This document shows positions 31,084-40,351 of a stretch of 44,901 nt of DNA, one piece after another. The DNA is from Flagellimonas aurea. Its GTDB lineage: Bacteria; Bacteroidota; Bacteroidia; Flavobacteriales; Flavobacteriaceae. The notes beneath the pieces were generated by a model that did no database searches, was not told where the DNA came from, and saw only the letters and a list, made by a program, of their open reading frames with translations. The position numbers and the translations under genes were made by a program. Within the stretch, counting starts at the first letter, position 1; the number at the start of each line of letters is the position of its first letter. Location of the stretch: the NCBI RefSeq assembly GCF_017313785.1, contig NZ_JAFLNL010000018.1:1-44901 (forward strand), in the 5' to 3' direction.

Positions 31084-32879
31084 TGTCAGATTGTTTTGAG
31101 CAAATACGAAAAGATGCATATACAAAGTTAGCAAGCATCAGCGATGACGAAATCACTGTACTTGACAATCCGAAAGATGCTAACTTTCTAGAGTCCGGTG
31201 ATTATTGTGAAGTCTGGGAGGTAAAAACCGGATTATATGACAATGTAAAATCAGTATGGATTATTGATGAACTTACCATGTATATTGCTTTAAGTTCATT
31301 ATTTCCATTAGAGCCTGCAAAAATATATTACGATAAAAATGATTTTGAGAAATTAGGATACATACCTCATTCTTCATTTTTGAGAAACGATGTATGTGTA
31401 TACGATGAATTTGTAATTGTAGACCAATCAAACCCTACGGGAATTCTAATAGACCAACTTAGTAAAGCAAAAAAAACTTTGATTGAAGGTTTGAAAGGTG
31501 AAAATTTTGAAGATTTTGAAGATGAATTCGTGGCTTATTGGAATACATCGGGAAATCATAAAGATAAATTACTAAGTGAATCTATTTATTCCGTTATAGG
31601 TAAAGAACCAAAAAACTATAATTCTCTACACTTACTCACTTATAGTATTAAGTCATCAAAAAAAGACAAAACATTAGCTGGCATCCTTTACAATAAAGAA
31701 GAAGATTTAATTCAACCTTACCAACAGTATTTTGAAAGTCAAGATTACTCTACAAAAGAATATGAGGTGTTTTTTGTTAAGGATGAAACACGACTTACTA
31801 GACCGCCTTTTACCATTAGTTGCTTTGAAAGTCTTGAATTTATTAAGGAAGAGAATCAAAAAAACTTTAAAGATTACTTTAATAAAAGTCCAGTTAGAAT
31901 TTTAGTCTTTGGAAAGACTATCAATGATGAAAAAAAATATTTTGGATGGAGCTATCCCGACATAGACTTTAAAATAAAAGGATTCCGTCAGAGCAAACTA
32001 ACACCTTATAATATTACGTTCAATAAAGGTTTACCTGGTCATAAAAAGAATGTTAAACGTTTCTCTTCTGACAGCCTTAGTGAACAAAGATTAATTAGAA
32101 GAACTGCATCTGAAGTCCAAACACCAAAGAACTATAAGTTTCTTGTAGCTGGTATTGGGAGTGTTGGCTCAAATCTAGTGGGTCTTCTTAATAATCTTAA
32201 TAACCCTGAATTTGCCCTTATTGATAATGACAAACTAAGTTCAGAAAACATTAAACGCCATTTACTAGGGTTTCACTACTTAAATCAAAACAAAGCACTT
32301 GCATTAAAAACCTACTTAAAACATAAACTTCCAAGTCAGAAGATTCAATTTAGTGAATCGTCAATATTTGATTTTTATAACCAAAATAAACGAAAAGTCA
32401 ATGCACAGGATTATATGTTTCTATGTTTGGGAAAACTGAATCTTGAAAAATGGTTTATAACAGAGTTACAAAAGGGCGAGTTAAAAAAACCTGTTTTTAT
32501 TCTTTGGGTCGAACCCTACTTGATTGGTGCTCAATTACTCTACCTCCATCCAGAAAATCTCCCCAAGTTGGATGACTTATTTTCTGATATCTACAAATAC
32601 AGATTTTCTATAATTTCACCCGAAGAGTATGAGAAAAAAAGAGATTTATTCATGCTTAAAGAAAGTGGTTGTCAGGCTACTTATTCTCCATATTCATCTG
32701 CTCATTTGTCCCTTTTTTTATCCGCTGCTTATCTCAAAATAGTTGAAGTCATCGAAAATAGCAATAATCAGAGCCTGTTCTATTCTTGGATTGGCGATAT
32801 AGATATAGCAAAAAAACTAAATGTGACCTTAGCAAAAGATTCATACGAGAAATATTCCCTAATCAATAACACTTTATGA
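31083..32879 (+). CDS. cap2: Cap2, E1-E2 fusion ubiquitin-like conjugation enzyme
   Basis: A 598-residue enzyme that attaches the C-terminus of the CD-NTase to target molecules and so primes it. The N-terminal part is an E2-like domain with the Cys in FLRNDVCVYDEF (C105). The C-terminal half is a ThiF/E1-type adenylation domain: FLVAGIGSVGSNLVGLLNNL (ATP-binding Gly-rich loop, about 355-374), FALIDNDKLSSENIKRHLL (about 380-398) and the catalytic-cysteine loop LKESGCQATYSPYSS (C530). An intermediate domain of about 200 residues links them. It overlaps its neighbours by 1 and 4 bases. This gene, with Cap3, defines the operon as type II CBASS. Confidence 0.92.
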   Translation: MSDCFEQIRKDAYTKLASISDDEITVLDNPKDANFLESGDYCEVWEVKTGLYDNVKSVWIIDELTMYIALSSLFPLEPAKIYYDKNDFEKLGYIPHSSFLRNDVCVYDEFVIVDQSNPTGILIDQLSKAKKTLIEGLKGENFEDFEDEFVAYWNTSGNHKDKLLSESIYSVIGKEPKNYNSLHLLTYSIKSSKKDKTLAGILYNKEEDLIQPYQQYFESQDYSTKEYEVFFVKDETRLTRPPFTISCFESLEFIKEENQKNFKDYFNKSPVRILVFGKTINDEKKYFGWSYPDIDFKIKGFRQSKLTPYNITFNKGLPGHKKNVKRFSSDSLSEQRLIRRTASEVQTPKNYKFLVAGIGSVGSNLVGLLNNLNNPEFALIDNDKLSSENIKRHLLGFHYLNQNKALALKTYLKHKLPSQKIQFSESSIFDFYNQNKRKVNAQDYMFLCLGKLNLEKWFITELQKGELKKPVFILWVEPYLIGAQLLYLHPENLPKLDDLFSDIYKYRFSIISPEEYEKKRDLFMLKESGCQATYSPYSSAHLSLFLSAAYLKIVEVIENSNNQSLFYSWIGDIDIAKKLNVTLAKDSYEKYSLINNTL

Positions 32880-33337
32880 CATATTCCGATGTAAATATTA
32901 ATGTGATTTTTGATGAAGGAGTTCTGAATGTATTCAGTCATTTTAAACAAACTGGCAATAAACATGAGAAGGGGGGCATACTCTTAGGAAAACGCTTGGA
33001 AAACAATAAAATTCTTGTTACAAAGGCCACTACACCCACATTATTTGATAAGAGCTATAGATATAGCTTTCATAGAGATAAAAAATCAGCACAATTATTC
33101 ATTAATTATGAATTTTTAAACAGTCTTGGTAAAACCATTTATATTGGCGAATGGCATACCCATCCCGAAGACTATCCTACTCCGTCAAGTACAGATATAA
33201 AAATGATAAAAAATCAATTCAAAAAAAACTTGATTAATGAGGATTTTCTTTTGATGGTAATTGTTGGTCGAAAAGGTTTCTACATTGGACATTTTAATGG
33301 AAAAAAATTAATCCAATTAAAGCAAAATTCACAATGA
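32876..33337 (+). CDS. cap3: Cap3, JAB/JAMM deconjugating peptidase
   Basis: A 153-residue JAMM isopeptidase that removes the CD-NTase from its conjugates and limits the response. The zinc motif is complete: Glu in KHEKGGILLGKR (about 31-33), then EWHTHPEDYPTPSSTD (about 100-115), which fits H-x-H-x7-S-x-x-D. It starts inside the Cap2 stop (4-base overlap) and ends the operon; the convergent amidase gene follows. Confidence 0.92.
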   Translation: MTYSDVNINVIFDEGVLNVFSHFKQTGNKHEKGGILLGKRLENNKILVTKATTPTLFDKSYRYSFHRDKKSAQLFINYEFLNSLGKTIYIGEWHTHPEDYPTPSSTDIKMIKNQFKKNLINEDFLLMVIVGRKGFYIGHFNGKKLIQLKQNSQ

Positions 33338-33426
33338 CATTCAATTAAACATTGATGTAAGCATTTTAAAAAAACATACCATTACCTCCTTTAAACACTC
33401 TATAATCTCAACAAAAAACTCCTTCA

Positions 33427-34089
33427 TCATCCAGCATTAAAATAGTTATACAACCCCATTAAAATCGCCAACGCCATAGCCCTGATATTTTTTGGATTCA
33501 AATAATAATCCGCTTCATCGGCATGGGTCATAAACCCCATTTCAACAAGTACCGTTGGGCAATACACAACAGTCTCCCTGAGTACCTGAAAATTGGCAAT
33601 CTTCACGCCCCGTTGCTTAAAACCAAGCTTTCCTGTACTTTCCTTTAAAATGGAAAGCCCTATGGCAATGGATGCCTTGATATGATTTTCTTCCTCTTTG
33701 GAAGTATGGACATAAACTTCCATTCCTTGAGAAGTTTTGGAAGAGGCATTGCAGTGTAAGGATAAAAAAACATCCGCTTTGAGTGCCCTGACCAATCGAC
33801 CCCTATCTTTTAGGGGAACCAAGGTATCGGTATATCGGCTCAAATAGATAGCAAACCTATCATCAAAAAGGGTTTTGTTAAGTCCTATAATTTCCTTGGC
33901 AACATACAAAACCACATCTTTTTCCAATACATCATTTATACCTATTGCACCGGAATCGATTCCACCGTGTCCGGGGTCGATGACAATCGTTTTTTGCTGA
34001 CCGAAAACAAAGCAGAATTTTAGTAGCAAAACCCAAAAACTGACGTTTTTGAAGCCCGACCACTTCCAAAATTTTAGAGTTATCAACAT
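33427..34089 (-). CDS. N-acetylmuramoyl-L-alanine amidase (Amidase_3)
   Basis: About 220 residues. A hydrophobic segment (about 8-28, GFKNVSFWVLLLKFCFVFGQ) acts as a signal peptide or anchor. The amidase-3 domain follows: TIVIDPGHGGIDSGAIG with the first zinc His, the Glu in NDVLEKDVVLYVAKEI, DVFLSLHCNASSKTSQGMEV with the second His, and VLVEMGFMTHADEADYYL with the catalytic Glu. It cuts peptidoglycan, probably to let the mating channel pass the wall, and stands beside the tra operon in divergent orientation. The frame is open to 34143, but the ATG at 34089 directly precedes the signal-like segment and is preferred. In CTnDOT a muramidase-type protein fills this role; here an amidase seems to. 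Confidence 0.88.
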   Translation of the reverse strand: MLITLKFWKWSGFKNVSFWVLLLKFCFVFGQQKTIVIDPGHGGIDSGAIGINDVLEKDVVLYVAKEIIGLNKTLFDDRFAIYLSRYTDTLVPLKDRGRLVRALKADVFLSLHCNASSKTSQGMEVYVHTSKEEENHIKASIAIGLSILKESTGKLGFKQRGVKIANFQVLRETVVYCPTVLVEMGFMTHADEADYYLNPKNIRAMALAILMGLYNYFNAG

Positions 34090-34168
34090 AGGCTTTTCAG
34101 ATTTCCATACGATTTGATGCCAATTCGCATCAAACAAAAACAAACGGACTCAAAATTTATTTTATTCA

Positions 34169-34193
34169 CAAATAATTGATTATCAATTATTTG
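34169..34193. promoter_or_regulatory. 25-bp perfect palindrome in the divergent amidase/tra promoter region
   Basis: CAAATAATTGAT (34169-34180) and ATCAATTATTTG (34182-34193) are perfect 12-bp arms around a single T. It lies 62 bases before traE and 80 from the amidase start. Its core ATTGATTATCAAT differs by one base from the ATTGATTTTCAAT words at 715-727 and 778-790. Confidence 0.65.
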
Positions 34194-34254
34194 AATTACA
34201 ATATACAGTATTTTTCGAATATCAAAATCAAGCAAATTTTAAATCGATTTCATT

Positions 34255-34542
34255 ATGAAAAAATCATTGTATGTAACTATTCTTTCGCTGTTCATTTCAA
34301 GTACAACCTTTGCCCAAATCGGGGGCATCGAAGATTCCGTCAACGATGTTTCCGATACCATCCGTGCCATTTTCCCAATAATCCTCGGGGTCATCTTCCT
34401 AATCGGGTTCCTGTTCAATGCGGGACATTTCTTTGGTGAAAATGCCGATTTGAAAAAAGGGATTACCCGAGTACTGGTCTTTGTACTGATTGCCGGAGCC
34501 GTAGTGGGCATCTTCACCTACCTAATCGGAATCGTGGTTTAA
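34255..34542 (+). CDS. traE: TraE-like (DUF4134) pilin-type membrane protein
   Basis: A 95-residue protein with a signal peptide (residues 1-20, MKKSLYVTILSLFISSTTFA). Two membrane helices follow: AIFPIILGVIFLIGFLFNAG (about 38-57) and VLVFVLIAGAVVGIFTYLIG (about 72-91). It is VirB2-like: the major channel subunit of Bacteroidota conjugation systems. It overlaps traF by one base. A palindromic operator precedes it, so it is the first gene of the tra operon. Confidence 0.88.
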   Translation: MKKSLYVTILSLFISSTTFAQIGGIEDSVNDVSDTIRAIFPIILGVIFLIGFLFNAGHFFGENADLKKGITRVLVFVLIAGAVVGIFTYLIGIVV

Positions 34543-34826
34543 TGAAGCGGTTCGAGGTCTATAAAAACATTCGTAAGCGAGCGGTAATTATGGGATTGCC
34601 CATATCCCTATTCGCCCTGATGATGACATCCGTTATCGGCTCTTTATTGTTCATCATCTTTTCGTTCAGTTTTTCGGTCATCATTTCCGTATTCCTATGG
34701 AACGGGACATTATATGCAGTGCTGACCCACCTTACCAAAAACCCTGCTTTGATGCACATCAAAAAAGTATTCCCACAAACAATCAGCAATAAAAAAGGCA
34801 GTCGCTTGAATTATGAAGAAAATTAA
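34542..34826 (+). CDS. traF: TraF-like (DUF4133, VirB3-like) protein
   Basis: A 94-residue protein with a short cytoplasmic start (MKRFEVYKNIRKRAVIMGLP), two membrane helices (about 18-37 and 40-60) and a basic tail, the VirB3 layout. It overlaps traE by 1 and traG by 14 bases, so its translation is tied to both. Confidence 0.85.
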   Translation: MKRFEVYKNIRKRAVIMGLPISLFALMMTSVIGSLLFIIFSFSFSVIISVFLWNGTLYAVLTHLTKNPALMHIKKVFPQTISNKKGSRLNYEEN

Positions 34827-37239
34827 CCTATCGGCATACCATCCCATTTTGGACATCCAAGGCCATATCAACTTTGCCAACAATGGCAATGTGGTCTTGG
34901 GCTACCAAGTGGACAACCCTGAAATCTATTCCCTTTCGGAAAAGGATTTTGAGGACATACACGGTTCGTGGTTTCAGGCGTTTAAATCGTTGCCTGTGGC
35001 TACGATCATCCACAAACAGGACATTTACCAAAAAAACCATTATTCGGCGAACGGGTTGCCCAATGATACCTTTCTTCAAAAGGCGACCCATGACTATTTT
35101 AAGGGGCGTAGCTATCTACAACATCATTGCTACCTGTTCTTTGTTCTTCCATATAACAAGGCATTGAACACTGCCAAGTTTACCAACCCGTTCCGTAAGG
35201 GCGAAAAGGGCATCCACAGACAAATGGACCATACCGTGCAGGAGTTCATCGCTTCGGTAAACGATGCCGTTTCCTTTGTCAACAATAGCCGAAGGGTGTC
35301 CCTTACCCCATTAAAAGAGTACGAAATATTAGAGCTTACCAACGCTTACTTTAACGGGTTCAATGAGGGTTTCGATACCGATATTCAATTGAAGCCTGCC
35401 CGTCGTGGTGGGAAATCCAACATTGAAATCGGAGAAAACCATTTTGATGTATTGGCCGTCAACAGCGAGCTGTGCTTTGGCGATGTGGTACAGAGCAGTA
35501 AAACCAATGATAAATTTACTTCGGACGATTTTGTGTTCCATCAGGGATTTATCGATGGATTGGGGCTGGACCTCAATGAGAACCACATTGTCAACCAAAT
35601 CATCTATCTGGACGACAAGCATAAATGGCGAAAACTGCTCGACAAGAAAATCGAGGAACTTAAAAAGAGTTCCAATTTCGGCACACAGAACAAAGTCATC
35701 TTAAAAAAGATTGAAGACATCGTTGGCAAAATCAATGAGGACGATAGTTCACGGATTATTCGTGGACACATAAATATCATCTTTTGGGACAGAGATGAAG
35801 CATTGTTAGAGAGAATCGCTTCTAAAATCAAGACCGAGTTTAAGGAACTGGACATCGTGCCATACTACCCAAAAGGCGAGGAACGCAAAAACTATTTTCT
35901 GAACTCCTATTGCTGCCATACCTCAAATTTTTCAAATGAGGATTTATACGTCACCGATTTAAAGCACGCCCTTTGCCTGTACATTAACAATACCAGCTAT
36001 CAGTCCGATGCCACGGGTATCATCTTTAATGACAGGCAACATAATATTCCCGTGCTAAAGGATGTATGGGATGAAAAGAAGAAACGCATCAAGGCTAGGA
36101 ACTTTGCCATTTTTGCCCCAACGGGCGAGGGCAAATCCTTTTTAGCGAACAACATCTTACGTCAATATTTTGAAAGTGGCGTTCGATTAGTGGTGATTGA
36201 CTTGGGAGGTTCTTATGCCAAGTTCGCCAAACTCTATCCTGATAAACATATCATACTTCGATACGAGCAAGGGAAAAACCTGGGCATCAACCCTTTTTAC
36301 ATCTCCAATACCGATGATTTGACACCGGAGCGATTGGAGGATTTGGCCATTTTTATTTTGGAGCTTCTAGCATCAGGAAAGGCAACGACCAAAGCCGAGG
36401 AAGTGGCTGTTAAAAAAGTATTGAGACATTACTATTTACAAAATAGCAACAGTACCCATTCTTTGGAAAATCTGTACCGATTCATCGATGCAAAGAAGGA
36501 CAGCCTTTTGGAAGAGCTGCATATCCAGGGACAGCATTTCAATATCTATGATTTTCTTCACATCCTTTCAGAGTATGTCGATGGCGGGCTGTACAGTTTC
36601 CTGTTCAATGTCAACGAAGACCAGACCTATAAAATCGAGGACAAACGGCTGATTGTCTTTGAACTGGACGAAGTGAAGGATAACAAGGAAATCCTTTCGG
36701 TGATGCTGAAGCTCATCAAGTCGGCCATCCAACGCACCATTTGGAGAAACAAGGCCGAAAAAGGCATTATCCTTTTTGATGAGTTTGCGAAACAATTGAA
36801 ATTCGGCAACGTGTTGGAAAGCGTAGAATTCTACTATCAGGCCATCCGTAAACAGAACGGCGCCATTGGCATCATCCTCCAGTCGATTAACCAACTGCCC
36901 AACAATTCCACATCGGCAAGCATCCTTGAAAATACACAGGTCATTTACAGCCTCCGCAATGAAAAGGGATATGAAGAATTAAAGAAGAGGTTGAACCTCT
37001 CCAGTCACGACCTGAACCAACTCAAATCCATCCGGAACAATTTGACCGGGGACAGAAAGTACACCGAAATGTTCATCAAAATTGGCAAGGAAAGCAACAT
37101 TTTCCGATTGGAAGTACCGCCCGAGGTCTTTGCAGCTTACCTCACCGATGGACAGGAAAACGAGTCCATAATGGCCATTTATAACGAAACAAACGATATG
37201 GAAACGTCCATTGGTCGCTTCTTGCAAGAATCACAATAA
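34813..37239 (+). CDS. traG: TraG, VirB4-like conjugation ATPase
   Basis: An 808-residue ATPase that powers channel assembly and transfer. The first 410 residues form the VirB4 N-terminal domain. Walker A is FAPTGEGKSFLANNILRQYF (about 434-453), followed by RLVVIDLGGSYAKFAKLYPD (near 460). Walker B is KGIILFDEFAKQLKFGNVL (about 653-671). IGIILQSINQLPNNSTSASI and VIYSLRNEKGYEELKKR are the later family motifs. Length equals that of CTnDOT TraG-type proteins (about 830). It overlaps traF, and traI follows 24 bases downstream. Confidence 0.95.
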   Translation: MKKINLSAYHPILDIQGHINFANNGNVVLGYQVDNPEIYSLSEKDFEDIHGSWFQAFKSLPVATIIHKQDIYQKNHYSANGLPNDTFLQKATHDYFKGRSYLQHHCYLFFVLPYNKALNTAKFTNPFRKGEKGIHRQMDHTVQEFIASVNDAVSFVNNSRRVSLTPLKEYEILELTNAYFNGFNEGFDTDIQLKPARRGGKSNIEIGENHFDVLAVNSELCFGDVVQSSKTNDKFTSDDFVFHQGFIDGLGLDLNENHIVNQIIYLDDKHKWRKLLDKKIEELKKSSNFGTQNKVILKKIEDIVGKINEDDSSRIIRGHINIIFWDRDEALLERIASKIKTEFKELDIVPYYPKGEERKNYFLNSYCCHTSNFSNEDLYVTDLKHALCLYINNTSYQSDATGIIFNDRQHNIPVLKDVWDEKKKRIKARNFAIFAPTGEGKSFLANNILRQYFESGVRLVVIDLGGSYAKFAKLYPDKHIILRYEQGKNLGINPFYISNTDDLTPERLEDLAIFILELLASGKATTKAEEVAVKKVLRHYYLQNSNSTHSLENLYRFIDAKKDSLLEELHIQGQHFNIYDFLHILSEYVDGGLYSFLFNVNEDQTYKIEDKRLIVFELDEVKDNKEILSVMLKLIKSAIQRTIWRNKAEKGIILFDEFAKQLKFGNVLESVEFYYQAIRKQNGAIGIILQSINQLPNNSTSASILENTQVIYSLRNEKGYEELKKRLNLSSHDLNQLKSIRNNLTGDRKYTEMFIKIGKESNIFRLEVPPEVFAAYLTDGQENESIMAIYNETNDMETSIGRFLQESQ

Positions 37240-37263
37240 TATTCACTTTTAAAACACAAACAA

Positions 37264-37854
37264 ATGAAGAACAAAATCAAAAAAACAATCTTATCCGCAA
37301 CATTGCTCATACTTGTGAGTGCCACTGGCACCCGTGCTACGGCCCAGGGGATGCCTGTGTATGACAACACCAACTTTATTTCCTTTATGAAATCGTTGGT
37401 CGAATCTGCTAAACAGACCAGCAACCTGATGCAGACCGTCAAGTTTCTCAAACAGCAAAAGGAGAACATCGATAAGGTCAACAATGTCATCAAACAGTTG
37501 AAGGCGGTCAAGGAACTTGCCGAGAACAACCAACGCCTGTACCAAGTGATGCAGGGCGATTTAAGGGACATCCTGAATTCCCCGTTTATCAAGCCCGATG
37601 AAGTTACCCGTATATCGGATTCCTTTGATGCCATTTTGGAAAATTCCATTGCGGCCATGGAATATATTGACCAGATCCTGTCCAGTGACAATATGAAAAT
37701 GACCGATGCCGAACGTGCGGCAGTCCTCAAGGAAAAGGAACTGGAATCCAAGGAAATGGTAGCGGAAATCGAGGCCAAGACCAAACGTTATCGGGAGATT
37801 ATCGCTTTTCGGGAAATACAACATAAAATCAATAACCGCGAAACCAATTATTGA
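37264..37854 (+). CDS. traI: TraI-like (DUF4141) periplasmic conjugation protein
   Basis: A 196-residue exported protein. Residues 1-28 are a signal peptide ending in ATAQG. The mature protein is helical, with repeated amphipathic segments (FISFMKSLVESAKQTSNLMQ, VNNVIKQLKAVKELAENNQR, AERAAVLKEKELESKEMV), and has the coiled-coil look of VirB5-like proteins. It lies between traG and traJ as in CTnDOT-type elements. It is distinct from TraI relaxases of other systems. Its stop overlaps the traJ start. Confidence 0.85.
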   Translation: MKNKIKKTILSATLLILVSATGTRATAQGMPVYDNTNFISFMKSLVESAKQTSNLMQTVKFLKQQKENIDKVNNVIKQLKAVKELAENNQRLYQVMQGDLRDILNSPFIKPDEVTRISDSFDAILENSIAAMEYIDQILSSDNMKMTDAERAAVLKEKELESKEMVAEIEAKTKRYREIIAFREIQHKINNRETNY

Positions 37855-38696
37855 TGTCGGGTATTTTTTTGGGCATAGGACTGGAATATGTGGACACTAT
37901 TTTTCAAACCATAAAAAATAGTGCCTTTTCGCAATATACCATTGGGGGTATGAAGGCCCTTGCGGTACTGTTCTTCTTGGTCAATATCCTGAAAAAATAC
38001 AACGAGGGCGTAGCGAACAATGAGGGCTATACTTGGGGATTGACACCTGCGGAATTGGCGAAGAACTTTGCAGTGGTCATTTTAGTCATTTTTTCTACAC
38101 AGGTATTGGGCGTTTTTGATGCCATTTTGGTGGCCATCGAGACCCAATACCGGGACACGGCTCCGGCACTCCTCCCGTTGCAGATGCAGGATATAGACAT
38201 CGAACAGGATGTGGGTGCCCTGGAAGCCGCCAAAAAAGCGATGGCCATGCTTTACGAGGCTCTGGTCACCCCTTTGTTCGGGATGAAAATGCTGGCCTTT
38301 ATCATTGGGGTATTCCTATGGTTGTTGGATTTGTTCATCTATCCCTTGTTCTTGGCGGAGCGGTTTTTCTTGTTGGGCATCATGCAGGCGTTTTTTCCGT
38401 TGGTCATCAGTCTGGCCGTATTTGAAAAGTTCAGGTCGCTAGCGTACAATTTCTTTAAGCTCTATTCCGGGGTCTATATGTTGGTACCAGCCTTCTTTTT
38501 GGTGAATGTATTCGTGAACAACCTTTACACCGAAATCAACACCAATTTTTGGAGCAACCTGTTCGGAACGGATTGGGGGAGCAGCTTTTTTGCCCCGTTG
38601 CTGCAATTGGGCTCCATCGGGTTTATCGTATTCCTGAAGTTTAAACTGTACCGTAGGGCCATCTCGTTCACCCTTAAACTCTTCACTGGTGGATAA
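37854..38696 (+). CDS. traJ: TraJ, VirB6-like inner-membrane protein
   Basis: A 280-residue polytopic membrane protein with about six helices: FFLVNILKKYN region (about 40), VVILVIFSTQVLGVFDAILV (about 75), LAFIIGVFLWLLDLFIYPLF (about 145), LLGIMQAFFPLVISLAVF (about 175), MLVPAFFLVNVFV and the C-terminal IGFIVFLKFKLYRRAI. This is the VirB6-type channel component. The start is the ATG at 37854; the frame also opens with TTG at 37851. Confidence 0.88.
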   Translation: MSGIFLGIGLEYVDTIFQTIKNSAFSQYTIGGMKALAVLFFLVNILKKYNEGVANNEGYTWGLTPAELAKNFAVVILVIFSTQVLGVFDAILVAIETQYRDTAPALLPLQMQDIDIEQDVGALEAAKKAMAMLYEALVTPLFGMKMLAFIIGVFLWLLDLFIYPLFLAERFFLLGIMQAFFPLVISLAVFEKFRSLAYNFFKLYSGVYMLVPAFFLVNVFVNNLYTEINTNFWSNLFGTDWGSSFFAPLLQLGSIGFIVFLKFKLYRRAISFTLKLFTGG

Positions 38697-38736
38697 GTGC
38701 CTAAGGCACATTAGGCAAATGAAAATTAATTACTAT

Positions 38737-39351
38737 ATGAAAACACCTTATAAAAATATATACGACATCCTAAAGCTGAACCGCTTTATTGTTTTGACGG
38801 TCGTTATTGGAGCTGTGCTTACCTGTATTGTTTCTGTACTCATGGTCATCAAACTGCACAAGGAGACCGTGGGCAGTGCATTTGTGGTCAATTCGGACGG
38901 TAGCGTGATTCCCTTGAAATTAGTTTTACAAAATGAAAATTTAAACGTGGAGGCATTGGCGCATCTGGAGCTGTTCCACACCTACTTCTACAACATTGAT
39001 GCGAGCAATTACGAAAGAAATCTGGAAAAGGCGCTGTGGTTGGGCAATAGCTCGGTGGATGCCCTGTACCACCAGAAAAAGGCCGATGGGGTCTATAACC
39101 GTTTGTTACAGTATTCATTGGTGCAAAAAGTGTTGAGTATCGAATCCAAAGTGGATATCGAAAACGAACCCCACAAGTTTGAGACCAGGACCGTTTTTGA
39201 AATCAATCGGGGTTCCGTAACCGATACCTACGAGCTTATCACAACGGGGAACCTTATCAAGGTGGATAGGAACTTTCCGAACAATACTCACGGATTGTTG
39301 ATTACCAATTTTTTTGAAAGCAGCTTACGAAAAATCAATGATGAACAATAA
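38737..39351 (+). CDS. traK: TraK, VirB8-like protein
   Basis: About 204 residues with one N-terminal membrane helix (FIVLTVVIGAVLTCIVSVLM, about 15-34) followed by a periplasmic domain rich in the VirB8/TraK pattern: GNSSVDALYHQKKADGVYNR, VLSIESKVDIENEPHKFETR and a final FFESSLRKINDEQ. It bridges the inner-membrane channel and the TraM/TraN core. Possible starts are 38689, 38719 and 38737; the last places the membrane helix where homologues have it and leaves a gap after traJ, but this is not certain. Confidence 0.85.
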   Translation: MKTPYKNIYDILKLNRFIVLTVVIGAVLTCIVSVLMVIKLHKETVGSAFVVNSDGSVIPLKLVLQNENLNVEALAHLELFHTYFYNIDASNYERNLEKALWLGNSSVDALYHQKKADGVYNRLLQYSLVQKVLSIESKVDIENEPHKFETRTVFEINRGSVTDTYELITTGNLIKVDRNFPNNTHGLLITNFFESSLRKINDEQ

Positions 39352-39363
39352 AATTCAGATAAT

Positions 39364-40341
39364 ATGAAAGTAGAAAAAAACAAAATCATCTTTTCCATTG
39401 TACTGGTATGCATCCTACTTTTTATAGGTAGCTATGCCATGCTGGTATTGGGAGAGGATGAAGAACCGACTTTGGAAAACAACCAGGTTCCCGTGCCGGA
39501 ACTGGAGGACGACCAAAAGCAGTACGATTCCAAATTGGATGCCCTGAACGATTTAAAAGAAGTTAGGGAAACCAACGCACCAAGTATTTATGATGAACGG
39601 CTGTTGGATTCCACGGGCATTTATGACCCGGATTTGTTGGACAAGGAAAAGATGCGATTGGTGGACAGTATCTACCAACAAGGGCAGATAAAATATTCGG
39701 AACAATCCTATCAAAATATCAATCCGAGGTACAGGCCATCGAAACCGACTATTGAGGAGAAAAGGGACACTATCGATGTCATTAATGAACAGGAAACCGA
39801 AGTCGAGGTCAAGGAACGTGCTTTGGAGCACCAGCTCTTTTTTGCTTCCCATCCCATTGAGAATGACGATTTGAACGCAAAAAATACGGACACGTTCATA
39901 TACGTCCGTGTGGATGGCACGCAGACAGTCAAGAACAATTATCGCCTACAGATGCGGCTCCTAAAGGATGCCACCATTTACGGGCAGCGTTATTCGAGGA
40001 ATACGCCCATTTATGGATTTGTCAGCTTTAAGCCCAATCGAGCCATTATCGATATTGAGAACATCGACCATCAACCCGTAAAATTAAGGGCTCATGACTA
40101 TCAGGACGGTAGCGAGGGAATTTATGTGGAGAACAGTTTCAGAGCTGAAGTTACCAATGAAATTGTTGGCGATATGATGGACGATATCAACATTGCTGGT
40201 GTGCCACAGGTAAGCGGGTTTAAAAAGATTTTCCAGAGAAACCATAAAAACGTAAAGGTTACTATAACCGATAACTACAGGCTCATTTTAAAAATATCCA
40301 AAACCAAGTTTCAAGGAAAACCCATGATGGGTAACTATTAA
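39364..40341 (+). CDS. traM: TraM, VirB10-like core protein
   Basis: A 325-residue protein. One membrane helix (about 8-28, IIFSIVLVCILLFIGSYAML) is followed by a long acidic, proline-containing linker (about 30-155, many Glu, Asp and Tyr). The C-terminal TraM domain (NTDTFIYVRVDGTQTVKNNY, RLQMRLLKDATIYGQRYSRN, PIYGFVSFKPNRAIIDIENI) is followed by RAEVTNEIVGDMMDDINIAG. This VirB10-like layout spans both membranes. It starts 12 bases after traK. Confidence 0.9.
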   Translation: MKVEKNKIIFSIVLVCILLFIGSYAMLVLGEDEEPTLENNQVPVPELEDDQKQYDSKLDALNDLKEVRETNAPSIYDERLLDSTGIYDPDLLDKEKMRLVDSIYQQGQIKYSEQSYQNINPRYRPSKPTIEEKRDTIDVINEQETEVEVKERALEHQLFFASHPIENDDLNAKNTDTFIYVRVDGTQTVKNNYRLQMRLLKDATIYGQRYSRNTPIYGFVSFKPNRAIIDIENIDHQPVKLRAHDYQDGSEGIYVENSFRAEVTNEIVGDMMDDINIAGVPQVSGFKKIFQRNHKNVKVTITDNYRLILKISKTKFQGKPMMGNY

Positions 40342-40351
40342 TCTTACTATT

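Noticed and set aside
31083..32879. Plain ThiF/MoeB sulfur-carrier adenylyltransferase
   Set aside because: The extra N-terminal E2-like domain with its own Cys and the CD-NTase and JAMM neighbours identify Cap2.
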